In this document: positions 42,866 to 53,293 of the stretch, piece after piece
Layout: every line of letters starts with the position of its first letter
Numbering within the stretch: position 1 is the first letter of the stretch
DNA from: Planktothrix sp. PCC 11201
GTDB taxonomy: Bacteria; Cyanobacteriota; Cyanobacteriia; Cyanobacteriales; Microcoleaceae
Length of the DNA: 64,000 bases
Direction: 5' to 3'
Assembly (NCBI RefSeq): GCF_900009135.1
Contig: NZ_LT797693.1
Coordinates: 518,787 to 582,786 of the forward strand
The notes under the pieces: generated by a model
Database searches by the model: none
What the model was told of the DNA's origin: nothing
The model's input: the letters and a program-made list of their open reading frames with translations, nothing else
Position numbers and translations under genes: made by a program

Positions 42866-44542
42866 ATGGTTCAAATTCCCCTTTCTGCTTCTGCGCAGCC
42901 CACCAAACGCCAGTGGAAACAATGGTTATTTCCCCTGAGTCTTTTCACAACTACTATTTTAAGTGGTTTTCCTCTGTTTACCCTTCCCCTGCGGGCGGCG
43001 GAATCCGTTGTAATTAGACAGGGATTTGTTTATGCAACGGTTTCCGTCAAAGACTTAAAAGAATTTGCAGAAACGGGGAAAGTTCCCGTGGGTTTATTAG
43101 GTTATTTTAGCTTTTTAAAGCCCGAACAAAAGCAACAGGCTTTAGGAGCGTTAAACATTAAAATTAAAATTAAAAATGAAACCGTTGAAGAAATTGTTAA
43201 TAGTCAGGTGGGAACTAGACTGTTAACCGATATTGATACGATTATTTCTGCGGATAAATCCCAAGGCGGAACCGCGATTAAAACAGCTATTCTGTCTTCA
43301 GCTAAATCTGAACAAGGCCTATCCGTTATTAATTTTTTAGAAAACTATCCTTTGCCGACTATTGAGATTAATCTTCCCCGAGCCTTTGGGGTTTTAACAC
43401 GATTAAATCAAGGATTTTGGCAAACTCAACGCTTGCTTTTAGAAGTCTTACCTAAACTCACCCATGAAGGATCTCAAGCTCCATCAATTCCTTTTGATCC
43501 GAGTCAACCCGGGCCAGGGAAAGTGGAAATTACTCGCCTAGAATTGCTGGACAAACAACGTAATCGCAATATTCCCGTTTATATTTATTCCTCCTCAACC
43601 GCCACACCCGATAAACCCTTAATTCTTTATTCCCATGGTCGAGGTTCCGATTATCAAGAATTACGATATTTAATGGAACATTTAGCCTCCCATGGCTATA
43701 CGGTTATTGTTCCTGAACACCCCGGGAGTAACGCGACTTTTGTGGATAAGAATTTGTTTTTATCTCCCACGGAAATTATCGAACGTCCCCAAGATTTGAT
43801 TTTTACCTTGAATGAATTAGAAAAACTAAATATAAATGATCCCAGATTTAAAGGTAAATTTAATACCAATAATACTTTAGTCTTTGGATACTCCTTTGGC
43901 GGAGCAACGGCCTTAGCTTTAGCTGGAGGCGAGTTCCAAATTGATCAATTAAGGAAAAATTGTGATCAGAGTTTTATTACCTTTAGTTTAGGAAAAGCTA
44001 CCCAATGTTTAGCCGCAGAACTTCCTAAAGATCGCTATAGATTTAGTGATCCACGAATTAAACGGGCGATCGCATTTTCCCCCACCGCTTCGGTTATATT
44101 CGGAAAAACAGGATTAAATCAAGTTCAAGTTCCTACTTTAATTCTCACCCAATCATCTGATAAAGTGACTCCCGCTTTACCTGAACAAATTGCTATTTTT
44201 CCCCAAATTAAAACCGAAAAATTATTATTAGGGATTTTAGGAGCCACCCATTTAAGCGTTAGAGATCCCGGAACTATTGGGGATCAAAGCTGGATTCCTG
44301 TGACTCCCATTTCCGGTGGTGAAATCGTGGGAAATGCCTCACAAGATGTTAAAAATTACGCTAAAGCTATTGTTTTAGCCACCGCCGCCCAACTGACTCC
44401 CGAAGCCGAAAAATATAAGATATTTCTCACTCCAGAATATTATCGATATATCTCAACTCCTGCTTTTCCCGTACGTTTAATTACTGATATTCCCCCGGAA
44501 ACTCAAGTTTTTATTGAAGACTTATTAAAAACTCAGTATTAA
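42866..44542 (+). CDS. DUF1400 alpha/beta hydrolase, exported
   Basis: 558 residues. The N-terminus has a signal-like hydrophobic stretch (WLFPLSLFTTTILSGFPLFTLPL) and a DUF1400 region (VIRQGFVYATVSVKDLKEFAETG), a cyanobacterial extension of unknown role. The C-terminal alpha/beta hydrolase has LYSHGRGSDYQE, the nucleophile in FGYSFGGATAL and LTQSSDKVTPALP plus GATHLSVRDP for the acid and His. It is likely a periplasmic or secreted lipase or esterase. It begins 44 bp after the amidase gene. Confidence 0.9.
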   Translation: MVQIPLSASAQPTKRQWKQWLFPLSLFTTTILSGFPLFTLPLRAAESVVIRQGFVYATVSVKDLKEFAETGKVPVGLLGYFSFLKPEQKQQALGALNIKIKIKNETVEEIVNSQVGTRLLTDIDTIISADKSQGGTAIKTAILSSAKSEQGLSVINFLENYPLPTIEINLPRAFGVLTRLNQGFWQTQRLLLEVLPKLTHEGSQAPSIPFDPSQPGPGKVEITRLELLDKQRNRNIPVYIYSSSTATPDKPLILYSHGRGSDYQELRYLMEHLASHGYTVIVPEHPGSNATFVDKNLFLSPTEIIERPQDLIFTLNELEKLNINDPRFKGKFNTNNTLVFGYSFGGATALALAGGEFQIDQLRKNCDQSFITFSLGKATQCLAAELPKDRYRFSDPRIKRAIAFSPTASVIFGKTGLNQVQVPTLILTQSSDKVTPALPEQIAIFPQIKTEKLLLGILGATHLSVRDPGTIGDQSWIPVTPISGGEIVGNASQDVKNYAKAIVLATAAQLTPEAEKYKIFLTPEYYRYISTPAFPVRLITDIPPETQVFIEDLLKTQY

Positions 44543-44570
44543 TGGGTATAATTGTAATTAAGTTAAAAAA

Positions 44571-44625
44571 CTTCGTTGTTGCGATGCGGCGCACTCTTGT
44601 TAGGGCTTTAGCAGCAACAACGAAG
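44571..44625. repeat. Inverted repeat with 12-bp arms
   Basis: CTTCGTTGTTGC (44571-44582) and GCAACAACGAAG (44614-44625) are perfect complements. The inner TAGGGCTTTAGC resembles the sufD-sufS spacer repeat at 26097, which suggests one dispersed family. Confidence 0.8.
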
Positions 44626-44717
44626 GGATTTCTTGATGTTGACTTATTGAGATGTACAAACCTTTCAAATCTGATTTAAATAAAATCCCATAAATATCCC
44701 TATCTTAAAAATCGCTT

Positions 44718-44942
44718 ATGACTCCTAAAAAAATTCTAGGCTGGGGCGCCGTCGCCTTGGTTGTTTTGTTTATTTCCTCGGGCGATACATTCAAATTTTT
44801 ACCCAAACCCGCCAGAGAAGCGAGCAAGACCAGCCGTGCGTTTGTTGTTAGTTTATGGCCTAAATGGTTAAAACCTAAAGATACTAACGAACAACGGGAG
44901 AAAGAAATTGAAAAACTTGATAAGGGTCAGCCAGTAAAATAG
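44718..44942 (+). CDS. Small single-span membrane protein (74 aa)
   Basis: 74 residues. It has one membrane helix near the N-terminus (ILGWGAVALVVLFISSGDTF) followed by a Lys/Arg-rich tail (WPKWLKPKDTNEQREKEIEK). It looks like a conserved small cyanobacterial protein but I do not know the family. The ATG start is supported by a coherent helix-plus-basic pattern. The G-rich minisatellite begins right after its stop. Confidence 0.65.
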   Translation: MTPKKILGWGAVALVVLFISSGDTFKFLPKPAREASKTSRAFVVSLWPKWLKPKDTNEQREKEIEKLDKGQPVK

Positions 44943-45000
44943 GGAGGCAGGGGGAGCAGGGGAGGCAGGGGAGGGAAGGATTTAGAGTAATTCTATTAAT

Positions 45001-45075
45001 GAGGAGTTAGGAGTTAGGAGTTAGGAGTTAGGAGTTAGGAGTTAGGAGTTAGGAGTTAGGAGTTAGGAGTTAGGA
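45001..45075. repeat. Heptanucleotide repeat (GTTAGGA)n
   Basis: About ten tandem copies of GTTAGGA. It is the longest heptamer array in the window. Confidence 0.95.
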
Positions 45076-45082
45076 ATCATTA

Positions 45083-45180
45083 CTCCCCCTGCTCCCCCTG
45101 CTCCCCCTGCTCCCCTGCTCCCCTGCTCCCCCTGCTCCCCCTGCTCCCCCTGCTCCCCCTGCTCCCCCTCCCCTCCCCCT
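45083..45180. repeat. Pyrimidine-rich minisatellite (CTCCCCCTG)n
   Basis: Nine-base CTCCCCCTG units, with shorter CTCCCCTG variants, reach to within a few bases of the ilvC stop. This is the complement of the G-rich units at 33187. Confidence 0.95.
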
Positions 45181-45183
45181 ACT

Positions 45184-46191
<1,008 letters not shown>

Positions 46192-46336
46192 TCAAGTGCT
46201 GATTGGGTGTGTATACAAAACTTCCATCATATCATTAAAACTAATCCTGGCGCTGACAAGTTAAATAATAGGGGATGGGGAATAGTCCATGGGCTATGGG
46301 CAACATGGGGTTATGGGTTGGTCTGCATAAATCTGT

Positions 46337-47095
46337 CTAATCTGACAATCCTCGTTTTAAATCTATTGCTAATTTGCTAAAACTTAATTTAGAAATTGTT
46401 CCGGTCAGCACCCATTGTCTGACGACTAATCCTAACCAGATTCCGGCTAAAAAAATAATCCAAAATATTAGGATAGATTGGGATTCCAGACCACTGGTTA
46501 AGTTCATGCCAAATACACAGGAAATTGCCGTCAAGGGAAAGAAAATTGAGGCTAAAGTATTAAGCCGATGGGCGGCTTTAGTGGAGGCTTCTGTTTCTTT
46601 AGCAACTTTGAAATCCAGGGCATTTTTTGTGTTAATATAAAGGATGTCTAAGGTGCGTTCAATTTCATAAGCTCCATCTCTTAAATCAATTAGATCTCGA
46701 TCTTGAGGGATGGCTTCTCTAGCAGTTTGTAAGGTAGCGTGCAGGTTTTCTATTGCTAACTGTAAGGGAGTAATCGCTTCTAAGAGTGTAAAATAATCTT
46801 CGGCAGTTTTAGCAATTTTATAGAATTGATTTAATTCTTCTTCGGCTGAATTATACTCTTTAATATGATTGGTTAATTGTTGCAGTGCCACACCACCTTT
46901 ACTACATTCCCAACGACCATCGGGTTTTCGCCAAAATAATACGGCATCTCGCTCGCGATCTCCAGGTTCTGGAGCTTTATGTAATACTAATAATAGATTA
47001 TCTTCCGCTATTATTGCCCGTTGCTTGCCAAAACTTTTTTGACCCAAGCGATCGGAAATTGTGACGGGAAGATTCCAAGTTAGGGGTAATTTCAT
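46337..47095 (-). CDS. CorA-like divalent cation transporter, short
   Basis: 252 residues, shorter than typical CorA because the N-terminal cytoplasmic domain is reduced. The C-terminus has two hydrophobic helices with the diagnostic GMN motif between and around them (CVFGMNLTSG), then LIFWIIFLAGIWLGLVV. The long helical middle (LFEAITPLQLAIENLHATLQ style) matches the funnel helices. Probably transports Mg or Co/Ni; short relatives may not be channels. It lies opposite the ilvC leader. Confidence 0.85.
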   Translation of the reverse strand: MKLPLTWNLPVTISDRLGQKSFGKQRAIIAEDNLLLVLHKAPEPGDRERDAVLFWRKPDGRWECSKGGVALQQLTNHIKEYNSAEEELNQFYKIAKTAEDYFTLLEAITPLQLAIENLHATLQTAREAIPQDRDLIDLRDGAYEIERTLDILYINTKNALDFKVAKETEASTKAAHRLNTLASIFFPLTAISCVFGMNLTSGLESQSILIFWIIFLAGIWLGLVVRQWVLTGTISKLSFSKLAIDLKRGLSD

Positions 47096-47111
47096 AAGGA
47101 AAAGAGGTAAT

Positions 47112-47170
47112 GGGGATCACGGATTTAAGAGGATTTCACGGATTTCACGGATTTTAATCTGCGTAATCCT
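47112..47170. repeat. Interspersed repeat with ATTTCACGG units
   Basis: Inverted relative of the element at 23690-23745; it lies immediately upstream of the 128-bp array. Confidence 0.7.
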
Positions 47171-47173
47171 CTT

Positions 47174-47557
47174 AAATCCTTGATAGGTAATGGGTTTTAG
47201 GAAAAGAGGGAATAATGATTACTACTCTTATTAAAATACTCGAAAAATTCATCACCATTGCCCATTGCCTATTCCCCATTCCCTATTTTAAAGTTATTTT
47301 TAAATCCTTGATAGGTAATGGGTTTTAGGAAAAGAGGGAATAATGATTACTACTCTTATTAAAATACTCGAAAAATTCATCACCATTGCCCATTGCCTAT
47401 TCCCCATTCCCTATTTTAAAGTTATTTTTAAATCCTTCATAGGTAATGGGTTTTAGGAAAAGAGGGAATAATGATTACTGCTCTTATTAAAATACTCGAA
47501 AAATTCATCACCATTGCCCATTGCCTATTCCCCATTCCCTATTTTAAAGTTATTTTT
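47174..47557. repeat. 128-bp unit in three tandem copies
   Basis: Units start at 47174, 47302 and 47430 (each AAATCCTTGATAGGTAATGG or CATAGG variant) and end about 47557. They differ at very few bases. Each includes ATTACTACTCTTATTAAAATAC and CCATTGCCCATTGCC. The third copy runs into the 3' end of the gene at 47550. No ORF in them is convincing. Confidence 0.92.
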
Positions 47558-48071
47558 TATCTTTTTTCCCGTGGGGATTATCTGGTTTGGGTTCGGGTTC
47601 GGAAGATTTTAAGGCTTCATCTAAAACGGCTCTGGCTTCTTCTGCTTTGCCCCTAGCTTCTCGATATCTAAGATTAGAAACTGCGAAATTTTTTAACACC
47701 TTAAAGCCGTCTTTTAACTCGGTTATTTCTTCCACTGTCACAGATTGATCTGTAAACAAAATATCAATAGATTCTCGAACTTTTAAGGCTTCTTCTTTTG
47801 ATTCCATCACCTTCAATTTCAAAGAAGCCAAATTACTCAGAATTTGCACAGCTTCGGAAATAGCATCTTCTTCTTCCAAGGGACTATCATCGGGCTCTTT
47901 AACTTCTATGAACTGTTGGGGACTAAAGCCTTCTTCCAATTCCGTTGGTAGTTTACCCGTATCCATCAATTCCATAAGTTTGTCCATCGCTTTCTCCCTG
48001 GCTTGAGATGAATCTTTGCCACGGACGGTAAGAACGATTTCGGGACTTTGAGCTAGGGTGTAGCGAACCAT
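47550..48071 (-). CDS. Conserved hypothetical protein, coiled-coil-like
   Basis: 173 residues. The first 60 residues (VRYTLAQSPEIVLTVRGKDSSQ, then DKLMELMDTGKLP) look like a small alpha/beta part. The rest is a long helical stretch, SNLASLKLKVMESKEEALKVRE and RYREARGKAEEARAVLDEA, then a Pro/Lys tail (PEPKPDNPHGKKDKK). There is no signal peptide. Function is unknown. Its last codon lies inside the third 128-bp repeat, so the repeat's expansion may have altered the gene's end. Confidence 0.7.
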   Translation of the reverse strand: MVRYTLAQSPEIVLTVRGKDSSQAREKAMDKLMELMDTGKLPTELEEGFSPQQFIEVKEPDDSPLEEEDAISEAVQILSNLASLKLKVMESKEEALKVRESIDILFTDQSVTVEEITELKDGFKVLKNFAVSNLRYREARGKAEEARAVLDEALKSSEPEPKPDNPHGKKDKK

Positions 48072-48234
48072 ATTAACACAGACTGCCTACTATAACTGCT
48101 ATATTCCATTGTAACAAAGATTAGGTTAAGTTTGTCTACAAATTTTGAATTAATATTTGCAAAAAAATCCCGCTAACCCTTAAAATATAATCAAGATCAA
48201 ATAGATTGATATAATTTTTAGTTGAGTTTTAACA

Positions 48235-48486
48235 ATGAAAGAACAATTGATTAAATGGTTAAATCTAGTTTTAGTGGCAAATGTTTTTTTTGTATTATTT
48301 AGTTTTTTTTGGTTAGTCGTTGCGGTTTTAGGCCATTCTTTTAAAGTTAATCTGGGGTTGGATTTATGGTATAAACTTTGGGAACCTGTATTTACTCCTG
48401 CGATCGGAATTTTAATGGGCGGGGCAATTTTGAGTTGGGTGATTAGTAAAGTTAATCAATTATTTTTTACTCCCAAATCTGATTAA
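48235..48486 (+). CDS. Small two-span membrane protein (83 aa)
   Basis: 83 residues with two hydrophobic helices, LNLVLVANVFFVLFSFFWLVVAVLG and PAIGILMGGAILSWVISKV, linked by a short loop. Function is unknown. The leader has AT-rich promoter-like sequence. It is convergent with a 33-aa membrane-protein gene, separated by a bidirectional hairpin. Confidence 0.7.
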   Translation: MKEQLIKWLNLVLVANVFFVLFSFFWLVVAVLGHSFKVNLGLDLWYKLWEPVFTPAIGILMGGAILSWVISKVNQLFFTPKSD

Positions 48487-48497
48487 TCCTAAAATCA

Positions 48498-48529
48498 AGG
48501 TTGGGTTTGATCATCTCTAAACCCAACCT
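48498..48529. terminator. Bidirectional hairpin terminator
   Basis: AGGTTGGGTTT (48498-48508) and AAACCCAACCT (48519-48529) are perfect 11-bp arms with a 10-bp loop, between the convergent genes ending at 48486 and 48552. An AATTTTT run lies on the plus-strand side. Confidence 0.7.
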
Positions 48530-48551
48530 ATTGAGAAAAATTTTTATCCTT

Positions 48552-48653
48552 TTAAGGATAAGGAATAATTAGGAATATTCCCCAAGCTAAGAAAGAAAAA
48601 ATTAAAAGAAAACCCATTCGCCAGTAAAAGCGATCGCGTTCATAGTTTGTCAT
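48552..48653 (-). CDS. 33-aa single-span membrane protein
   Basis: Reads MTNYERDRFYWRMGFLLIFS then FLAWGIFLIIPYP and a TAA. One membrane helix covers about residues 13-30. A strong GGAGG (48663-48667) lies 9 bp before the ATG, the best-placed ribosome site near this gene. The charged N-terminus and hydrophobic rest look like a photosystem- or complex-associated small subunit, but it is not PsbT, PetN, PetL, PsaM or another that I recognise. A hairpin terminator follows. Function is unknown. Confidence 0.75.
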   Translation of the reverse strand: MTNYERDRFYWRMGFLLIFSFLAWGIFLIIPYP

Positions 48654-48722
48654 AGGTTTAAACCTCCTTTTGATCTTGGGGAATTCGGGTAACTCCGTGT
48701 TAACCCAACCTTTAGAAATTCC

Positions 48723-50207
48723 TTATTTTTTGAGTTTTTCTCCTAAGAGTTGATTTGTGAGTTTAGGGTCAGCCCGTCCTCCAGTCTTTTTCATAATTTG
48801 ACCGACAAAAAATCCTTGGAGTTTGGTTTTCCCCGCGTGATATTGCTCTAATTCCTTGGGATTTTCTAGCAAAACTTGATCAATAATTTCTGCTAGTGCT
48901 TTAGGATCGGATAATTGAATTAATCCTTTTGCTTCAACTAATGCTTTAGGAGATCCACCTTGGGTTAAGAGTTCGGGTAATAAATCCTTAGCAATTTTAC
49001 CACTAATAGTTCCCGCTTCAATTAAAGCAATTAACTCCGCTAATCCTTCCGGTTTTAAAGCGACTTCAGTAACACTACATTTTTCATTTTTTATATGGGC
49101 AGTAATATCACCCATAATCCAATTTACCGCTTGTTTAATATTAGCTCCAGCGGCAATTGTGGCTTCAAAATATTTAGAAATAGGGTGATCATCCGTTAAT
49201 ACCCGGGTATCATAGGGTGATAATCCTAATTCTGATTCATAGCGATGGCGTTTTTCTGCCGGGAGTTCAGGTAATTGAGATTTCCAGGTTTTTAATTGTT
49301 CAGCAGATACTTGAATTGGGGGAAGATCGGGTTCAGGAAAATAGCGATAATCGCTTGATCCTTCTTTTTTCCGCATACTAATTGTGCGTTGACTTCCTTC
49401 TTCCCATAAACGGGTTTCTTGAACAATTTCTTCCCCGGTTTCAATTGCCTTAATTTGCCGTTCGATTTCATGATCAATCGCCCGTTGGATAGCACTAAAA
49501 GAGTTCATATTTTTGATTTCAACTTTAGTTCCGAACTCTTTTTGCCCCACCGGACGCACAGAAATATTCACATCACATCGCAGAGAACCCTCTTGCATAT
49601 TGCCATCACTTACGCCCAAATAACGCACAATTCGACGCACTTCTTGGGCATATTCGGCTGCTTCTTGTCCTGAACGAATATCAGGTTCAGAAACAATTTC
49701 AGCTAAAGCAATTCCAGCCCGGTTATAATCCACCATAGAATAGGTGGAACCGGAAAGACGATCACTGCCACCATGAACTAATTTTCCCGCATCTTCTTCA
49801 ATATGTAAGCGAGTAATCCCAATAGTTTTACGAGTTGCACTGCCATCTTCATCGACGATTTCTATTTCTAAATGACCCTTGATGGCAATGGGTAAATCAT
49901 ATTGAGAAATTTGATAATTTTTGGGCAAATCAGGATAAAAATATTGTTTGCGATCAAATTTACTGTAAGGGGCAATTTCACAATTTAGGGCTAACCCGGC
50001 TTTTACCGCATATTCTAAAACTTTTTCATTTAATACAGGTAGCACACCAGGTAGTCCCATACAAATGGGATCAATATTCATATTAGGATCGGCTCCAAAT
50101 TTCGTCGAAGAATTGGAGAAAATCTTGGTTTCGGTGTTCAATTGACAATGGGTTTCTAACCCAATAATCGCTTCGTAATCAGTTTTAACAGGTGCAGTAG
50201 TAGTCAT
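48723..50207 (-). CDS. gatB: Aspartyl/glutamyl-tRNA amidotransferase subunit B
   Basis: 494 residues from ATG 50207 ([10 protein letters not shown]); the longer reading at 50234 is less likely. It is part of GatCAB, which converts misacylated Glu-tRNA(Gln) or Asp-tRNA(Asn). The start [20 protein letters not shown] is diagnostic, followed by [16 protein letters not shown] and [14 protein letters not shown]-terminal YqeY-like tail, [12 protein letters not shown], completes it. A confident call; gatA and gatC are not here. Confidence 0.97.
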   Translation of the reverse strand: MTTTAPVKTDYEAIIGLETHCQLNTETKIFSNSSTKFGADPNMNIDPICMGLPGVLPVLNEKVLEYAVKAGLALNCEIAPYSKFDRKQYFYPDLPKNYQISQYDLPIAIKGHLEIEIVDEDGSATRKTIGITRLHIEEDAGKLVHGGSDRLSGSTYSMVDYNRAGIALAEIVSEPDIRSGQEAAEYAQEVRRIVRYLGVSDGNMQEGSLRCDVNISVRPVGQKEFGTKVEIKNMNSFSAIQRAIDHEIERQIKAIETGEEIVQETRLWEEGSQRTISMRKKEGSSDYRYFPEPDLPPIQVSAEQLKTWKSQLPELPAEKRHRYESELGLSPYDTRVLTDDHPISKYFEATIAAGANIKQAVNWIMGDITAHIKNEKCSVTEVALKPEGLAELIALIEAGTISGKIAKDLLPELLTQGGSPKALVEAKGLIQLSDPKALAEIIDQVLLENPKELEQYHAGKTKLQGFFVGQIMKKTGGRADPKLTNQLLGEKLKK

Positions 50208-50335
50208 AGACATCCATCGGAATTTTCTTAACAACTACTCTCTATTGTATAGTAATTTTCGATAGATTGTCATATTTTATCCTAGGATTTGCCAATCCCG
50301 AATTAGGTGAGAATACCAAATTCCTAGAGCATTAA

Positions 50336-51640
50336 TCAATTGATCCAATCTTCTCCGACTCTAATAGTTAAATCCGAGCCAATTTCCCCCGTTGAGGATG
50401 ATTTAAGCTCACCTAAACCTAGGGTTTTTTGCATTAGTTTAGCCGCGCCCAAATCTCCTCCTTGAACAATGATTTGGGTCTTCAGTTGTTGAGTGGATTC
50501 AATCGGAGCTAAATAAACTTGACTAAATCCTTTATCGGCTAAAAAATTGAGCATTTTCTCGGCGGATTTGGGATTACTAGAAACATTTTGAATTGCAATT
50601 TTTAAATCCTTGGATAAAGTTTCATAAGCAGAGGGTTCGTAGGCACTTTTTAAGGTATATCCGGTTGAATCTAAGCGAAAGTATTGATACATGACTCGAT
50701 CGCGTCCCCGTTCATCAATTAACCAATAACTACTCCCAAAATTATTCTCAGAACTAGAACTCCCAGGTAACATTACCATTTTAAAATTCTGAGGTTCCAG
50801 ATTCAAACCAAAATTAACTAAGGTTAAAATTTCCTCAAAGTTTAAATTAGTATCAATATATTTTTGCATAATCCGAATAATTTCAGGAACACGAGGTAAA
50901 ACCGTCGGATCTTTAAGTCGAACTAAAATTGCTTCCATTAACGCTTGTTGACGCTGTACCCGACCTAAATCTCCATAACCATCCCCCCGAAACCGCACAA
51001 ATTGATCCGCTTGTTCGCCATTAATTGTTTGCCAACCGGGAGCTAAATCAATTTTTAATTGTTGACTTTTATCTTGATAGGACATGGGTTGAGGAATATA
51101 AACATCTACTCCTCCTAAAAAATTAACTAATTCTCGAAATGCACCGCTACTAACCCGAATATAACGGTTAACTTCAACTTTATTTAAAATATTTTGAATC
51201 ACTTCCTTTGCTAATTTAGGGCCACCCCAATAATTAGCTTCATTAATTTTTCCCGTACCATAACCCGGAATTTGAACTTGAGTATCCCGGGGTATTGATA
51301 ACAGACTCACGGATTTGTCTTGGGGTTGAAAATTTACAAATAACACCGTATCACTGCGACCTTTAAACAGATCGGGGGAGGAGGAAGAACTATTTGGATT
51401 GCCATCAATTCCCAAAACCAAAATATTAACTGGACGAGATAAACTATATTTAAACCGATGTTGCCATAGCCCATCTAAAATATTTGATTCTGGCTCAGTA
51501 AAATCAAATTTTTCGGGAGCCAATAGGGCTGTCATTGCCCCTAGAATTGCCGAGGTACTAGCCAGAAATAAAACCACAAAACTGAAAAAAAATAACTGGA
51601 GAACTTTAGGCTTTTTTCGAGAAGGGAATGGAGAAGTCAT
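50336..51640 (-). CDS. LytR-CpsA-Psr (LCP) family protein
   Basis: 434 residues from ATG 51640 (alternative 51691). An N-terminal membrane helix (LFFFSFVVLFLASTSAILGAM) anchors an extracytoplasmic LCP domain: ILVLGIDGNPN, GRSDTVLFVNFQPQDK, SIPRDTQVQIPGYGTGKINEA and FVRFRGDGYGDLGRVQRQ. LCP enzymes transfer glycans from polyprenyl carriers to peptidoglycan. A LytR_C-like tail, about residues 340-430, closes it. In cyanobacteria they probably ligate wall polysaccharide; here no capsule genes are adjacent. Confidence 0.92.
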   Translation of the reverse strand: MTSPFPSRKKPKVLQLFFFSFVVLFLASTSAILGAMTALLAPEKFDFTEPESNILDGLWQHRFKYSLSRPVNILVLGIDGNPNSSSSSPDLFKGRSDTVLFVNFQPQDKSVSLLSIPRDTQVQIPGYGTGKINEANYWGGPKLAKEVIQNILNKVEVNRYIRVSSGAFRELVNFLGGVDVYIPQPMSYQDKSQQLKIDLAPGWQTINGEQADQFVRFRGDGYGDLGRVQRQQALMEAILVRLKDPTVLPRVPEIIRIMQKYIDTNLNFEEILTLVNFGLNLEPQNFKMVMLPGSSSSENNFGSSYWLIDERGRDRVMYQYFRLDSTGYTLKSAYEPSAYETLSKDLKIAIQNVSSNPKSAEKMLNFLADKGFSQVYLAPIESTQQLKTQIIVQGGDLGAAKLMQKTLGLGELKSSSTGEIGSDLTIRVGEDWIN

Positions 51641-51766
51641 AGGCTGATTTAACGATAACTTTTGATTTGAACATATAAACTGAAAATCCATCGTCTAACA
51701 GTAGGGTTCATTTGTCAATACGATTGAATCATCTTTGATATTCTCCATTCCCTGTTGATCAAATCC

Positions 51767-52450
51767 TTAAAGTTTTAATCCCGCTTCCTGTAGCCGCTCT
51801 ATAGAAATTTTAGCGGATTCAGCCACGTGGGAATGATGATCTTTGGCTAAATAATTTAAAGCAGAAAGGCTTTTAGGTGTGACTAAATTCCCCAGGGCTT
51901 CGGCTAATCGTTGCCGAACTAACCAATCTTCAGCTTGAGCAAATCGCAGAATTTTATCAACAGATTCAACATCTTTAATTTCTCCGATCGCAGCAATTGC
52001 AGCTTGATGTAAAATCACTTCATCACTATCTAATGCAGCCAATAAAACATCCCGGGCGCGAATATCTTTTAGGTTTCCCAGGGAGACCGCCGCACTAAAT
52101 CTAACCAGCCAATCTGTATCCTCATAAAAAGCTCTAACTAAAGCTTCAAATGCTCGAATATCTCCCAGATATCCCAGGGCTCCTGCGGCATCGGCTCTCA
52201 CCCCATAATCCGGGTCATTTTCTAATAGTTTCACCAACAGAAAATAGCATTCTTCTGTTGGTTTAATTCCCAGGGCAAAAATCGCCATAGAACGGACTTG
52301 TAAACTTTCATCATCTAGCACTTTTTTAATTAAAGGAACCGCATCCTTTGGCGGAACATTTCGCAAAGAAGCTAAGGCTAATAGACGATCTCGTAAATTT
52401 TTGCTATCTAGCTGATCGGCAATATTTTCTAAATCCAATGGTTGACTCAT
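51767..52450 (-). CDS. NblB-like HEAT-repeat protein
   Basis: 227 residues from ATG 52450; a TTG upstream at 52492 exists but is not favoured. It is a chain of HEAT repeats (VRSMAIFALGIKPTEECYFL, VRADAAGALGYLGDIRAFEAL, VRFSAAVSLGNLKDIRARDVL), close in length and style to NblB, the phycobilisome degradation factor related to bilin lyases. NblB acts with NblA during starvation. Other bilin-lyase-like HEAT proteins are possible, so the symbol is withheld. No nblA gene lies nearby. Cytoplasmic, with no signal peptide. Confidence 0.8.
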   Translation of the reverse strand: MSQPLDLENIADQLDSKNLRDRLLALASLRNVPPKDAVPLIKKVLDDESLQVRSMAIFALGIKPTEECYFLLVKLLENDPDYGVRADAAGALGYLGDIRAFEALVRAFYEDTDWLVRFSAAVSLGNLKDIRARDVLLAALDSDEVILHQAAIAAIGEIKDVESVDKILRFAQAEDWLVRQRLAEALGNLVTPKSLSALNYLAKDHHSHVAESAKISIERLQEAGLKL

Positions 52451-52519
52451 TTGTAAATCAGGTTTGGCTAAATCTTTACTTATTATAGTCAAATTAGAAA
52501 AAATTTGCAGAACGAATTG

Positions 52520-53173
52520 TTAGAGTTTTTGATCAACCGCAAAATGTCCCCAATGTTCTTCCCCTTGACGTTTAGGTGTTGATTCATTTACCAGATGCAG
52601 GGAAAGAATCTGAAATTTCCCTTGAAAATACCATCGAATTTCCGCCGGGGTGATCCCAAAAGGTGGCCCTCCGGCAAGGGAATGGGTAAAAAACAACCCG
52701 AATAATTGCCCATCGGGTTTCAGAATTGACTCCACTAAGTCTACATAATCAGCGCGTTTATCTGGGGAAATCGCACAGAAACAAGTATGTTCAATGACAT
52801 AATCAAACTGTCCTAAAAACTCCTGGGGTAAGTCAAAAATATCCTGTTGTAAAAATTGCGCCGAAGTGGGTAAATATTTTCCTGCTCCCTTTAAAATTAA
52901 CGATTTATTGATGAATAATTGTTGATATTCTAATGCGTCTTTAATCGCAGAATCCACAAAATCAAACCCAATTACCTGAAACCCATAACTAGCAAATAAG
53001 AGGGCATCATAACCCCGTCCACAGCCTAAAATCGCCGTTTTTCCGGGAGGTGGAGCCTCAGAAGATTGCAAAAACTTCACAAATGGCGGGGCGGGTTCTC
53101 CTAAGTCCCAGCCTGTGTTTCCTCCTTGATAGCGTTCTTCCCAAAATTTTCTTTCATTAACTGATATAATCAT
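52520..53173 (-). CDS. TPMT-family SAM-dependent methyltransferase
   Basis: 217 residues. FWEERYQGGNTGWDLGEPAP is the TPMT-family start, and AILGCGRGYDALLFASYGF is the SAM-binding motif I, near residue 48. FDYVIEHTCFCAISPDKRADY is also typical. The family methylates sulfur, selenium or tellurium compounds, or thiopurines. The real substrate is unknown. It is followed at 70 bp by the NblB-like gene on the same strand. Confidence 0.9.
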   Translation of the reverse strand: MIISVNERKFWEERYQGGNTGWDLGEPAPPFVKFLQSSEAPPPGKTAILGCGRGYDALLFASYGFQVIGFDFVDSAIKDALEYQQLFINKSLILKGAGKYLPTSAQFLQQDIFDLPQEFLGQFDYVIEHTCFCAISPDKRADYVDLVESILKPDGQLFGLFFTHSLAGGPPFGITPAEIRWYFQGKFQILSLHLVNESTPKRQGEEHWGHFAVDQKL

Positions 53174-53293
53174 AATTATCTGTATTTTTGAATGGAGTTA
53201 AACTGATTAGAGATTTAATAACCTCCTCTCCTGTTAAGTTTCTAAGGTTAAAAATCTTGTGTTTCTTCCCACAAACCCTTTTAGAGTATTGTT

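Noticed and set aside
47174-47557. CRISPR-like array
   Set aside because: The three units are long, contiguous and identical, without short repeats and unique spacers, and no cas genes are near.
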